A stretch of DNA of 64,000 nucleotides from Atherinomorus stipes (lineage: Eukaryota; Chordata; Actinopteri; Atheriniformes; Atherinidae). The position numbers and the translations under genes were made by a program. The notes below the pieces were generated by a model, which ran no database searches, was not told the origin of the DNA, and was given only the letters and a program-made list of their open reading frames with translations. Location: positions 248,001 to 312,000 of the forward strand of contig JALJCO010001038.1 in NCBI GenBank assembly GCA_023101725.1, given 5' to 3'. Numbering within the stretch: position 1 is the first letter of the stretch; every line of letters starts with the position of its first letter. Below, in pieces: positions 21,461-32,598 of this stretch.

Positions 21461-21765
21461 CATTTAATATGGAAGTGTCCTAAGATTGCACGTTTTTGGA
21501 ATTTTTTATTTTTTTTAAGAGCTTTGTACAATTTTAAACGTGGATTAAAGTGGAATCTCCATTTTTCTCTGCAGTTTTTTCCCAAAACTTTTCATCTTAA
21601 CTTCTCACAGTACTCTCTTACAACTAAACTACTGGCTAAACGCCGTATCCTGTTTCAGTGGATTAAAGACGACCCCCCAACAGTGACACAGTGGTACAGA
21701 GATATATACAAGATTTTTGCCAATGGAATCTCTCTGCTGTTTTAAAGGAAAAAATAAAACTTTTT

Positions 21766-22272
21766 TTTTTTTAACAAATTTGGCAACCAGTATTATCTCA
21801 TGTACCTCCTGAAATTTTGGACTTGCTACAAAAAGGTGGATTAGATATCAGAGTAAATCCAATTATGAATTGAACTGGAAAACTGGAATAGATGTAGATC
21901 CTTTTTTTTTTTCTTTATCTTTTCCGTGTCTCTGTAACTCTGATTATCTTGAATGAATTTTATATCCCTTCTACCTGGCACAGTGTAAGAGTAATCTGGT
22001 GGTTCTTGCTGAAATGTAATAATTTTGGGGGAATAATCTGGCGGGATTAGGCTTCTGGCTACGTTATCTGATCATGAGATTTTTATGGTTATTTTTCTTT
22101 TTTTTCTCTCTTTTTTTAATAAGGTGCTGTCATAATTGGTGTTGCCTGTTTTTTTTTGTTTTTTTGTGTGTGTGTGTGTGTGTGGGCAATGTCCATGTAT
22201 GCACAAACGTTTAGCTCCGCCCACATTGAGCCCCGCTCCGATCTGCGCTCTGCGCTCTGCAGCCAGGGGCTA
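21766..22272. other. L1 tail region and GT microsatellite, no gene
   Basis: T-rich sequence continues the L1 3' end. A GT repeat lies at about 22167-22184. No coding sequence was recognised. Confidence 0.5.
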
Positions 22273-22823
22273 CTCAGGCCTAGTCCACACAGAGCTGGTT
22301 TAGGTGTGAAACCGATAGCAGAAATCCAGGGAAAAGTTTCGTGATCCCCATGAAACCGCTGGAGCACATCATACAAGGCTGTGGGTGGCGTTAAGATGAA
22401 TAAGTAACACTCCAAACCTAGAACAAGACAGCGCATGCGCAAATAAAGACTCACCACGTGTCGCTGGAAATCAACAAAGGAAGAGCAGAAACGTAGAGAT
22501 GGCTGAGGTTTTACGAGGCAAATGCTATAATTTTCTACACAGTTGAAAACCGTCGCTCACTGACGCCATTGCTGTTTTTCAATGAACTTTATTGTTTTTG
22601 TGAACGAGACCAACACGCGTCCCCCCCCCCTTCCTTGTGCGGTTAAGCCGTCCCCATGAAACACAAACCCGTTGAGGTTTCAAACCTTTCCATCTTGGAA
22701 CCCGGTTTCAGAGATGACCGGTTTCAGGAGGCTAATCCCTGGTTTCGTGAGGATGATAGGGCAGATTTCTGAAATTTTTTGATGGTTTTGCTGTAATTCA
22801 GTGCCATGTGGACGGCCCCTCAG
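22273..22823. mobile_element. MITE with ACTCAGGCCTAGTCCACA-type ends
   Basis: Left ACTCAGGCCTAGTCCACA; right reverse complement ACTGAGGGGCCGTCCACA. The interior contains GTGAAACCG and GTTTCGTGA blocks in both orientations. No target duplication could be fixed. Confidence 0.55.
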
Positions 22824-22829
22824 TCAACC

Positions 22830-24119
22830 AGCAAGAGCAGTTTACTTCTTTGAAATTCATGAGCAGCACAAAGACTCCTGCATCCCAAGGCCAGCTGGGA
22901 AACAGGGGAATATTGAATGTTTAACCTAAATGCCTAAATATTAGGAACTTATTAACAAGGTAAATCCAGAGTGGCTTTAGTTAGTAACCAAACAGCACCA
23001 TTTCTGACTCTGCTTGTTAGGCGCTCCACGGCCATTAAAGTTTGTTTTTTACAATTGTCAGGCTTCCCTTTTCTCCTGGTACCTCGAGTCTTTACATGTG
23101 TTCTTTTTCTTTCCTTTTAGACTTTTTCACTGCGACTCTGAGGCGTAGTCCCTCTTCATTGCCACAACATACTGCAGAGTGTTGTTACTACTTGTACCCC
23201 ATTTTGGTCTGGGTGTCTTTCAATATAATGGACTCAAGGAGGATGACGGCAGGGAAGTAGGAGACCAAACCAGCAATAAAAGGAACAAAAAGACTGGACT
23301 GAGATGAAGGTAATGGTAAGTGTCATGATGTTATTAAGCTTTTCCACTATATTTTTTTCCTCTAAGTTCCTGCAGCCTCACATTAATGACCTCAGAGCTG
23401 ATGTATAACTGTGTGTCACAAGGAAGCTTGAAAAAGGTCACAGTGCTCATTTTTCTTTCCTTAGATGGAGGAAAAAAGGTTTTCCAGTGAGCGGTAACTG
23501 ACACTTGGTGTGATCATAATTATCATGTCTTTCATATTTCCCACAGCTTCTGGTGAAACGAACAGGGGTGTTGGTAGAGCTGGTGCTGGAGTGTGTGAAA
23601 GTGTGTGAGAGAATGTGTGTGTGCATTATGAAGCTCAGAGATCAATGCAGCGTTTGATCTGCATGTATCTGAGTGAAGTGAGCTTCCAGAGAGCTTCCAG
23701 AGCTACCAGCCCAGGGGGAGGCTCAACGTAACGGGCAACACCTCGCTCCACTACACACACACACGCACACATGCAGCGTTTCATCTGCTCTGCTGTTTCA
23801 TCTCTAACACACACACACTTGCATGCTAGCTGCAGTAACATCACGTCTACCAGGAACAAAGACTCTGAGCTCAGACTGACGAGCATGTGAAGATGATTCT
23901 CATTCAGATTCATTCAGGCTGAAGGAGTTGCTCCTCATCAGTCTCCAGTTTGATGATTCAAACCATGATACCCAGCCGCTCTTTCTTTGTTCTGTGTAAA
24001 AATTGAGCCCAGAAGGTGGAGCTGAGATTATAGACATTAATTTATGTCGGATTTATGCTCAAAGTATAATTTAGCAAACAACCGCTAAGATTCAGAAGTA
24101 AAGCTGATTCTTCATTCAG
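22830..24119. other. no gene seen; CA-rich patches
   Basis: Mixed sequence with a CA repeat near 23750-23815. A stretch around 23040-23270 and another around 23570-23910 are open for 70-90 codons but show no recognisable protein. This could be unique host intergenic DNA. Confidence 0.4.
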
Positions 24120-24192
24120 TGTGTTGATGGAAAATTCTCTATCTGAATCCTGTTGGACAAGAGGGACAAGAGAATGCAACAAAGTTGATTTG

Positions 24193-24195
<3 letters not shown>

Positions 24196-24243
<48 letters not shown>
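24196..24243. repeat. run of 48 A
   Basis: An uninterrupted poly(A). It could be the tail of a retroposed sequence lying just to its left (24120-24195) or an expanded homopolymer. Confidence 0.95.
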
Positions 24244-24246
<3 letters not shown>

Positions 24247-24317
24247 AGGAGTCTCAAATTCCACTCTAGAAATATAGTACAACCAATGTCAATAAGTATT
24301 AAGGTGTATATTACCAC

Positions 24318-24500
24318 AATGCCAAGGAGGAAAGACATCAGCAAAACAGCTGTTGCTGCACATCAGTCTGGAAATGGTTGTAGTTGCAAAAGATTTTTTC
24401 GTCCATTATTCTCCAGAGAGAGAGGTTATTTACATGTGGAAAACGTTCAAGAAAACCACCACTTTTCCCAGGAGTGGACCACTTTCTATAAAAAGTAGAA
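24318..24500 (+). pseudogene. possible Tc1/mariner transposase N-terminal remnant
   Basis: Begins MPRRKDISKTAVAAHQSGNG, the style of a Tc1-type N-terminal helix-turn-helix start. It then loses similarity (FSQEWTTFYKK at the end) and stops. No catalytic domain follows. Confidence 0.4.
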
Positions 24501-24589
24501 TTTAGTTATCCAGGATAAGAGAAAATTGCCAGAGCATCTTGGTTTTATTGGTTCAAAAACACCAAACCAGGCTGAGGAGTGACTAAAAG

Positions 24590-25089
24590 CAGGGTCACAC
24601 TTAGCACGATTGGTTTAATCCCATTTCAACTCACCGAGTGTCAAAAGTCTAGTACAAACGGCCTCCGGTCACACTTGCAAAGTTGGAAACACGCCACTAT
24701 ACCATGACGTCTTGTGACCACATTTGCATAAGTGACAGCGCCTGCATCACTCCAGTCCAGTGGGTGGCGCTAATAGACATTTGTGTTGTTTAATGTGCAC
24801 CCAAACATGCTGATAAGCCTTTTGTACTTTCACACTTTTTAAACTTCTGTAAGCTGCTGAGCTAAAGACTGCATCAATAACTGCTTAAAGTATCATGCTT
24901 TTGAAGCCATGTTGTTTCTCCTCTCCTTCGTGTGTTCTTCGTGTGTGGGGACAGGGCTTCTACGCAGGCAGTGTCATTACATCTATATATGGGTGAATAA
25001 CACAATCGAAACTAGCAACCGTTGCAGACCACCTCCAGAGGTGGGTCCCTTGTGTGTACCCGGATAATTCAGACGTGCCAAGTGTGACC
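24590..25089. mobile_element. MITE with GGTCACACTTRGCACG ends
   Basis: Left GGTCACACTTAGCACG; right reverse complement GGTCACACTTGGCACG. It is about 500 bp and non-coding. The left end may start CAGGGTCAC, as in hAT elements, but no 8-bp duplication is visible. Confidence 0.65.
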
Positions 25090-25423
25090 AGCTCCTGAGT
25101 CAAGTCAGGTGTCAGTAATCCTACTGAGTGCACATTCATGACTATCTTCAAAAGACCACGAGGTGGATCACAGACTAACTTATCTGACAAGGAAAAGTTG
25201 CTGCTCCATGCTTGAAAATATCCTGATAATTCCCCCTCAGTGGATTAATAAAGTATCTTTAATTTTATTTCACTTCACCAAAAGTGATCAACAAGTAACA
25301 GAGGCTTAGGAAGAATTAAATCAGATATTGTTGTAAATATTGGGTAAATCCATCCGCAAAGACTCATGGTAGTTTATGTTGGTCAAACAGACCTTGTGAT
25401 CATATACTTTATATACTAGACCA

Positions 25424-27099
25424 GGGCCCAGTATTTCAAAACTTTGAATCCAGATCAAAATGATCTGGATTTCCAAATCCCTGGATTCGGGTCCTTGGAT
25501 CTCAGATTGATATCTGGGTATTTCCAAACTTTGGTGGATTGGATCAAAACGATCCTGATCCTGTTAGATGGAGACTTACAAATCCGTCCCTCCCACTGGA
25601 TTATTGACAGGAAACAGGAAATGATGACATAAAGAACTTGTCATGAGAATGTGTCTGATCAATAATATTATGTATAAGTCAATGCTGATGCTGAACCATC
25701 ACTGCAGTCAGAGAAACAACTCTGGCAGTCAAATTTCTTTTTTCTTCTTTAACTCAAAAGTTTGTTCAGCTACAGAGAAGCTGTAGTTAAGAAGTCGTAG
25801 TTAAGCGGTCTGTAAGTAGGCTACTTTTAACATTTCCATACCAATAAAGGTAATTAAAATGGTTTTTTTTAATGTCCAAGGCACAAATCAAGGAAGCTCA
25901 ATAATAAAAGTGTTTTGTTATTTGACAGCAAGAAGTGCAGAAATGAGAATCTTGAGTAAAAGAAACAATTGAGAGTATTGAGCACACTCAGCAGCAGAAT
26001 GTCCTTTGAAATGGACGGACTCTCTCAGCTCAGCAAGATGTGAAGGTAAAGAGTAAGGTGCTTGACAAGCAGTTAAAGTAATACATTTATGTGAAAATGA
26101 AACATGTATCAGTTATTTATGCAAGCATTTTTATTTATGGAGCGTCAACATGTTTACTTTGTGATAGAAATTGAACTTTGCAGGGTTTGTCTGTATCAAC
26201 TGTCACTAAATTCTCTGCCTTGCGCAGATTTTGTTTATTTATTTTAAATGATGGACTGCAATCACAGCTACGTTCAGATATGGGGAAATGTAGATGTGTC
26301 GTTTGTCGCACAAGCCATCCTTTCATCCCTGTTGTAGTGATGTGAAATGATGTTTGCGGGTCGCCACTAAGGGGCGCTATTCATTGTTATTGTGATGTCA
26401 GAAAGTGAAGAAGAAGAAAACATTTGGCTTTTGTAGATAGCAGTAAGCGGCAGCAACGAATGAATGAATGCACCAGGCAAACAGAGTAATAAAAGTTTTG
26501 AAATATACAGCGGTGTTGGCCAAGTTACTGTATCTGTCCAGGACATTTTCTTGTATGTTCAGCCTAAACGACATGCCGCAACATTTCCTTTTAATTACAT
26601 GGAGGCGTTTGTCTGGATGCAACCGGTATAAGAGACAAAAGACCAGTTTCAGAACAAGTTTGAAAGTGTTGGAACTGTATTATTGCCTAAAATGCTTTGA
26701 GTGGTTTCATTTTTAAAAATATTGTGTGATCATTTTATTTCCTCAGTATGAAAGGAGTTGATTTATGTAGCAGATTCAGAGTAAAAGATGTGTAGTTAGT
26801 GACTGCAGCTGCCAACCTCTTTGTTTTTCACACCTCAAGATCCTCCTCAAATCCACCTCTGAGGTGGGTTTATTTTAATCCCCATTTTCAGGATCAAAAT
26901 GATCCAGATTTGGGCCCAAATTTTTGAAATACCCAAAAGAGCAAAAAAAATCTGGATTAAAGGTAGGATTGGATTCACAGATCTGGATTTAAATCTTCAG
27001 GATAAAATCCCGTTTGAAATACCCAATTTCTGATCAGATCTGGAAAAATCCAATCCACCTGGATTAATCCTGGTGGATTATGTTTGAAATACTGGGCTC
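25424..27099. mobile_element. 1.68-kb element with GGGCCCAGTATTTCAAA ends
   Basis: Left GGGCCCAGTATTTCAAA; right reverse complement GAGCCCAGTATTTCAAA. Both subterminal regions are filled with ATCCAGAT/ATCTGGAT and GATCAAAATGATC blocks in alternating orientation, which extend the inverted ends. The centre (about 25700-26850) is not repetitive in the same way. No transposase was recognised. Confidence 0.7.
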
Positions 27100-27325
27100 A
27101 GTGTGCCCAAAGTCCAGTCCTCAAGAACTACTATCCAACAATTTTTCAGAGCATACCCTCTCCAACACACCTGAATCAAATTGCTAATTACCCCATGCAC
27201 ACGTCATCCAGCTCTGCAGAGGCCTGGTAATGAGCCATTCATTTGATTCAGGTGTGTTGGAGAGGGAATGTAACCAAAATATGCAGGATTTTTAGCTCTC
27301 AAGGACAGGACTTGGGCACCCCCTG
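27099..27325. mobile_element. short hAT-type MITE, CAGTGTGCCCAA ends
   Basis: Begins CAGTGTGCCCAAAGTCC and ends GGACTTGGGCACCCCCTG. The interior has the familiar CAACACACCTGAATCAAAT / ATTTGATTCAGGTGTGTTG inverted pair of fish hAT MITEs. It abuts the previous element. Confidence 0.75.
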
Positions 27326-27329
27326 AACC

Positions 27330-27635
27330 AGACAAGCCATCCGTTCGACTGTTGGCAGAGGTGTCAAAGGTATTCACATTCCTTACTTTAGTAGAAGTAT
27401 AGTTACTAGGATTTAAGTAGACTTAAAGACACTGAAGTATCAACTCAAGCTTTTTTTTTCAAGAAAAAGTATGTAGCCGTGGTTCCAAAACCAATTAAAT
27501 TGTAAAAGTAATGGTACTGGGTGGGACATTTTTCTCCAGTTTTCTTGTGTCTCTGCTTTGGACATATCTTACTAGTTTATGACTCCAGGACCGGAGACAG
27601 TAGTGGATCAGTTTAATTTATAGATACATTTTATA
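27330..27635. repeat. interspersed repeat, AAGTAGAAGTATA type
   Basis: CACATTCCTTACTTTAGTAG and AAGTATCAACTCAAGC match a short repeat commonly seen in fish genomes. There is no coding capacity. Confidence 0.4.
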
Positions 27636-27700
27636 TTGTATATATACATATATATCTATATATTTATATATATAGATCGATATATATATCGATCTATATA
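27636..27700. repeat. TA microsatellite, left of the Tc1 element
   Basis: TA repeats with GATC interruptions (ATAGATCGATATATATATCG), partly palindromic. It supplies the TA target of the Tc1 insertion. Confidence 0.9.
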
Positions 27701-27842
27701 CAGTTGTGTGAAAAAGTGTGTGTGCCCCCTTCCTGATTTCTTACGTTTTAGCATGTTTGTCACACTTAAATGTTTCAGATCATCAAACAAATTTAAATGT
27801 GAGACAAAGATAACACAGGTAAACACAAAATGCAGTACCACC

Positions 27843-29450
27843 TTATTTTACTGTTGGTACGATGTTCCTTTTCTGAAATGCCGTGTTTAGTTTTATGCCA
27901 GATGTAATGGGACCTACACCTTCCAAAAGCTCAACTTTTGTCTCATCAGTCCACAGAGTATTTTCCCAAAAGTCCTGGGGATCATCATGATGCTTTCTGG
28001 CTAACCTGAGACGAGCCTTTATGTTCTTTTTGCTCAGCACTGGTTTTGGTCTTGGAACTTTGCCATGCAGGCCATTTTTGCCCAGTCTCTTTCTTATGGT
28101 AGAGTCATAAACACTGTCCTTAATTGAGGCAATTAAGGCCTGCAGTTCTTTGGATGTTGTTCTGGGGTCTTTTGTGACCGCTTGGATGAGTCGTCGCTGT
28201 GCTCTTGGGGTAATTTTGGTTGGCCGGACACTCCTGGAAAGATTCACCACTAGGGATGTAACGATATCCACATCTCACGGTACAATATTATCTCGATATG
28301 AACCCCACGGTACGATATTTATCTCGATATTGTGGGGAGGCTCACGATAACAACAATGATGGCATAAAATGCTTTGACGAGTCATTGTTACAATATTGTC
28401 AAATTCAAGGTTATGACATTTTGACTTGCTTGAAAAACCTTTGCTGAAGCTGAAATTCAAGTAAAAATCCAACAAATTTTTAGAGAAGACAGTTCAGGTA
28501 CTATATTAAATAAACTCAACCAGGCATTTAAACAGCCTATTTACTAAGTAAAAAAAGACCCAGGCACAAAGAAACTGCCTCGTCTTTAGTAGTCAATAAA
28601 TTCAAAATAAATAAGTCCGCCTGTCTGTCAGTGGTCAGTCATATGTCTGAACTTCTACAGGCTCATTGCGGACATGATTGGAGCACCGTGATGTCGACAA
28701 TCTGCTGATCAGATGCTCTTCTGCATCCACTGCTGCAGGTTAAACGGAGAGTTTTAATGAACAGCTGATTGAGGTGGTGAAAAAATACGAAAATGTGTAC
28801 AGCACGCGAGGCGTTTGATACACGGACATCACCGCATGCGCAGTTTAATGACGAATCCAAGTTCGTCATTAAACATAAACTCACCAAGTCAACACGGCGA
28901 TCTCCGCGGCGTCACGGCTGAAACTTCTCATGGAGGAATAACTGGACCAAAAGAAACTTTCTTGTCCCTGTGGCCTCCAGAACAGGAACAAAGTTCTCGT
29001 GGAGAATAACAGCTGTTTCCATCCTCGTCGTATATCCATGCTGTATTTGTTTTTCCTGTGCGTGTGGGCTACGTGTGCTCCCATTGGCTCAAAAGAGCGC
29101 ACTGGCAGCAAAGGATTATGGTCTATGTTGTTTAGTACTTTACGCTAGGCATTGAGTGGACTGAAAACTATGAGTTTTGTCTCAAGAGATACACTGTTTA
29201 ATATCCTGACAAGACCACGACAATATTGCGGCAGTTTACCTCTGGCGATATCGCGATATCCACAATATCGTTACATCCCTATTCACCACTGTTCCATATT
29301 TTCGCCATTTGTGGATAATGGCTCTCACTGTGGTTCAGTGGAGTCCCAAAGCTTTAGAAATGGCTTGGTAACCTTTTCCAGACTGATAGATCTCAATTAC
29401 TTTGTTTCTAATTTTTTTCCTGAATTTCTTTGGATCACAGCATAATGTCT
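27843..29450 (-). pseudogene. Tc1 transposase, truncated and split
   Basis: The N-terminal part (about 29290-29450) reads KVIEIYQSGKGYQAISKALG, then a stop where Tc1 proteins usually have Arg, then TTVRAIIHKWRKYGTVVN. The frame continues beyond the MITE with LSRSVRPTKITPRAQRRL and the first catalytic aspartate in LWTDETKVE. It then runs into NTAFQKRNIVPTVK and stops against the terminal repeat. The second Asp and the final catalytic residue are missing, so this copy is inactive. Confidence 0.85.
28251..29281. mobile_element. hAT MITE inserted in the Tc1 transposase
   Basis: Ends TAGGGATGTAACGATAT and ATATCGTTACATCCCTA, with a perfect 8-bp target duplication TTCACCAC (28243-28250 and 29282-29289). 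It is 1031 bp long. It shares termini with 13343-13690. The 8-bp duplication assigns it to hAT. Confidence 0.92.
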
Positions 29451-29684
29451 AGCTTTTCTACCAAAAGGTCCTCAAAATCACTTTTTCACACAGGGCCATG
29501 GAGGTTTCCTTTTTTTCCCCTCGTTACTAATAAAAATCTTCATTTAAAAACTGCATTTTCTGTTTACTTGTGTTATCTTTGTCTCCAATTTAAATTTGTC
29601 TGATGATCTGAAACATTAAAGTGTGACAAACATGCAAAGAAAGAAAAAAATCAGGAAGGGGGCAAACATTTATTCACACAACTG

Positions 29685-29708
29685 TATGTATGTATGTATG
29701 TATGTATG

Positions 29709-29771
<63 letters not shown>
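29685..29771. repeat. TGTA / TA microsatellite
   Basis: About six TGTA units followed by about 30 TA units, on the right side of the Tc1 element. Confidence 0.95.
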
Positions 29772-29774
<3 letters not shown>

Positions 29775-31139
29775 GGCTTTGACTACGAACTTCGTTATTC
29801 GAATACAATTTAAACATTAAAAAATAAACGAAGTTCGAACTAATATTTATATTTAAACCTGTTCTGGGTATTACTTTTTATCAACGTGTTGGAATGTAAA
29901 CGTTATCAACAGGGTTAATGCGCGATGCTTTCTAGAGAGCTTCCGGTTAAGAAAGTAAGAGCATCCAGCACTGAGCAGGTGGACATAACAGTAGTTTGAT
30001 GAGATAAAGCATTTTGCAAGTTTCAACGGCGTGAAGAGCCGACCTCGTCAGCTAAATAATATAATCCTACAATCAGTTTTCACGCATTTCTCTCGGATAA
30101 TCAACTACAAAGATGGATTGTGAACATCAGGTCACACCGTGTCTGAGCTCCACACTTTATAGTCCAGGACGTCAGAGAGCCGAGTGAAGGAGGAGGAAGG
30201 AGCTGAAAGCCGACGTGTTCTGGTTTTATTTCATTATAACAACTATTCTCTCTTGGTGAGAGAAGACTGTGTTTGGGAACGTACAGCTGGACTAGAGAAG
30301 ATGGAAACTGGAGAAGCAGTTTGTGCTCGTGTCGTCGGAAAATGAGAAAGATAAGTAGCAGCCTAGTGGCTTATTAGCAAATCCAGCTAGTGCTAACCTA
30401 AGAAAATAATATAAATAGAAATGATTTATCTCAAAGAACAGTACAGATAGATTTCTGTGTTAAAAAATGCGAGCGTAACATTCGTTCTTACTACACAGTG
30501 TCATAATCAGACAAACACATTAATCTATTTGTGTCACTGTCTTCTGATGATGCTGCCACTGAGCTACCGCTGATAGCTAAACATCGTCAATAAAGTTGGT
30601 TACACAGCTTAAATCACTTCACCTGCTTGGTGGCAGACGTCGTTGTGTGTTTCTGATAAATCCAATGGAAATCGTCCACGATGATGTGCGGCAGGTCTAA
30701 AAAAAAATAAATAAAAAGGGGAAAATGCCATTTTGTCCGGATGTAATGTGACAGTTCTGAACTAGAAGTGATCATCAGGGATCTCTCCCATCTGGTGAAG
30801 TTGAGAATCGTGACCGACGGAGCATTTACTGTGTCGTAACAGCATCTTCTGTTATATTCTGCTCATTACATCTGCACTATTACACTGAATCATCTTGTTT
30901 GCTCATTAATAACAACTTTAACTCACCTAAATACTTTGAAAAGCCTTTCGTGCACGTAGTACATTGACTTGAGAGCTACACTGCCCTTTGGTGGCCACAA
31001 CATGTACAACTCTAAGTTGATGCCAATGCAAATTTAATGGTTCAACTATTATTAATAAATGTTCGAATATATTCGAACTTCGTTATGAAAAAGCAAACGA
31101 ACTTCGAATTGGATTTCTGAGCAAAAGTCAAAGCCCTAA
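29772..31139. mobile_element. 1.37-kb element with TTAGGGCTTTGACT... ends
   Basis: Ends TAGGGCTTTGACT and AGTCAAAGCCCTA. Each end also has inner inverted pairs built on CGAACTTCG (ACGAACTTCGTT, AACGAAGTTCGAA; TTCGAACTTCGTTATG, AACGAACTTCGAATT), giving stacked hairpins. It sits inside the TA microsatellite, so the target duplication cannot be read. It is non-coding. Confidence 0.8.
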
Positions 31140-31147
31140 TATATATA

Positions 31148-32034
31148 CACTGCCCGGCCAAAAAAAGTCGCCAACAAAAGAAAGGTCAAACATTTAACAT
31201 TTCGTTGGACCGCCTTTAGCTTTGATTGCGGCATATTCGCTGTGTTTCAGAAGTTCTGCAATGTCATCAGATTTATTTGCATCCTGTTGCATCAATTTTT
31301 CACCAAGATCTTGATGATGATTGTAGAGTCTGAGCACAGCACATCCCAAAGATTCTCAATGGGGTTCAGGCCTGGACTCTGTGGAGGCCAATCCATGTGT
31401 GAAAATGATGTCTGATGATCCCTGAACCATCTTTCACAATCTGAGCCCGATAAATTCTGGCACGGTCATTTGGAATATGGCCGTGCCATCAGGAAAGAAA
31501 CATCCATTGATGGAATAACCTGGTCATTCAGTATATTCAGGTATCAGCTGACCTCATTATCTGAGCTCATACTGTTGCTGAACCTGGACCTGAGCAACTG
31601 CAGCAACCCCAGATCATCACACCGCCCCCACAGACTCATACAGTAGCACTAGGCATGATGCTGCATCACTTCATCTGCCTTTCCGGCCACATTTCTTCCT
31701 GGAAGACGATGGTCCACTATCCTTCCAGTTTTCATAATGCGTTGGACTGTTCTGAACCCAGTTTTAGTAGTGTCTGCATCTCCTTAGATGTTTTCACCTC
31801 TTGATGCCAATGATTTGACAGATCTCAGACAGACTAACATCTTTTCCAAGACCACGGATGTGTCTTTCCACATGGTTGTTTAGGAAATGAGAAGCAAGTC
31901 ATTGCACCAGTTGGGGTTAAATAACTTGTTGCCAGCTGAAAGATAATCGCCCATGCAGTAATTATCCAATAGGAGGCTCGTACCTATTTGCTTAGTTAAA
32001 TCCAGGTGGCGACTTTTTTTGGGGCCAGGCAGTG
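31148..32034 (-). mobile_element. dead Tc1-type element, CACTGCCCGGCCAAAAAA ends
   Basis: Left CACTGCCCGGCCAAAAAAAG; right reverse complement CACTGCCTGGCCCCAAAAAA, both running on into GTCGCCA. It is flanked by TA (31146-31147, 32035-32036) and is 887 bp long. The interior resembles the minus-strand coding sequence of a Tc1-like transposase (for example around 31340-31400 and 31780-31870), but stops and deletions remove every long frame. Confidence 0.8.
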
Positions 32035-32598
32035 TATATACTGTATATACACCCCTTGCCTCCAGTGAGGGCATCACTGGTGTATGAATGTGTGTGAATG
32101 TTTCTAGTGGTGGCCGGAGGGGCTGTAAGCGTAAAATGTTTGCCAAGCTTCCGTCAGTCTTTCCCAGCTGTGGCTACATACCGAGGCCGGATATGGGCAT
32201 GGGCAAGGAGGGGCAATGCCCCCCTAAATGCCATGACTGCCCCCCCAAACATGATGGCATGCAAAAATCCCAAACTGAAAAATTATTTCAAGGAAAATGG
32301 TCAGAGCGCATTCTGCCCCCCCCCCCTCCCCCCCCTCTCTCTCCCTCTATCAAAGTAGCTACTGATTGGCTATGCTAGCCATGGTGACTATGGTGGGTAC
32401 ATAGGAAGGGTGTGTCAGTCGCTTCACTTTCCTCTGAGCTCTGCGTCTCACTCACAGTCCAGCACACAGACATGCTGCCGGTAGCTCAGTTACTGTTTTC
32501 AGATTTCTTCCGCCCTCTGTCACCAAATTATTTGGTTACTCTTTCTCTCAACGTGTTCTCATTCTCTCTATATGTCTCTCTTATCGCGCTCTCTGTTG

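Larger units (their letters stand above)
19785..21765 (+). pseudogene. L1 ORF2 C-terminal remnant, split by an insertion
   Basis: Degraded L1 reading: a QIR motif near 19970, then CKKCKNEVGTSFHL up to 20304 (zinc-knuckle-like C-x2-C). It resumes at 21461 with HLIWKCPKIARFWNF and continues in frame to LLAKRRILFQWIKDDPPT and the end near 21745. This is the usual L1 C-terminal order. The two halves join cleanly once 20305-21460 is removed. No catalytic RT remains in the window. A poly(T)-rich stretch follows. Confidence 0.75.
27701..29684 (-). mobile_element. Tc1/mariner transposon, internally deleted and interrupted
   Basis: Ends CAGTTGTGTGAAAAAGTGTG and ...CACACAACTG, flanked by TA on both sides. 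The two ends carry long inverted repeats (GGAAGGGGGC and beyond, reaching about 150-200 bp). The interior holds a damaged transposase on the minus strand, and 1031 bp of it is a later hAT MITE. Confidence 0.85.

Noticed and set aside
24042..24498. Open frames with poly-Phe or poly-Lys
   Set aside because: Produced by the 48-base A run.
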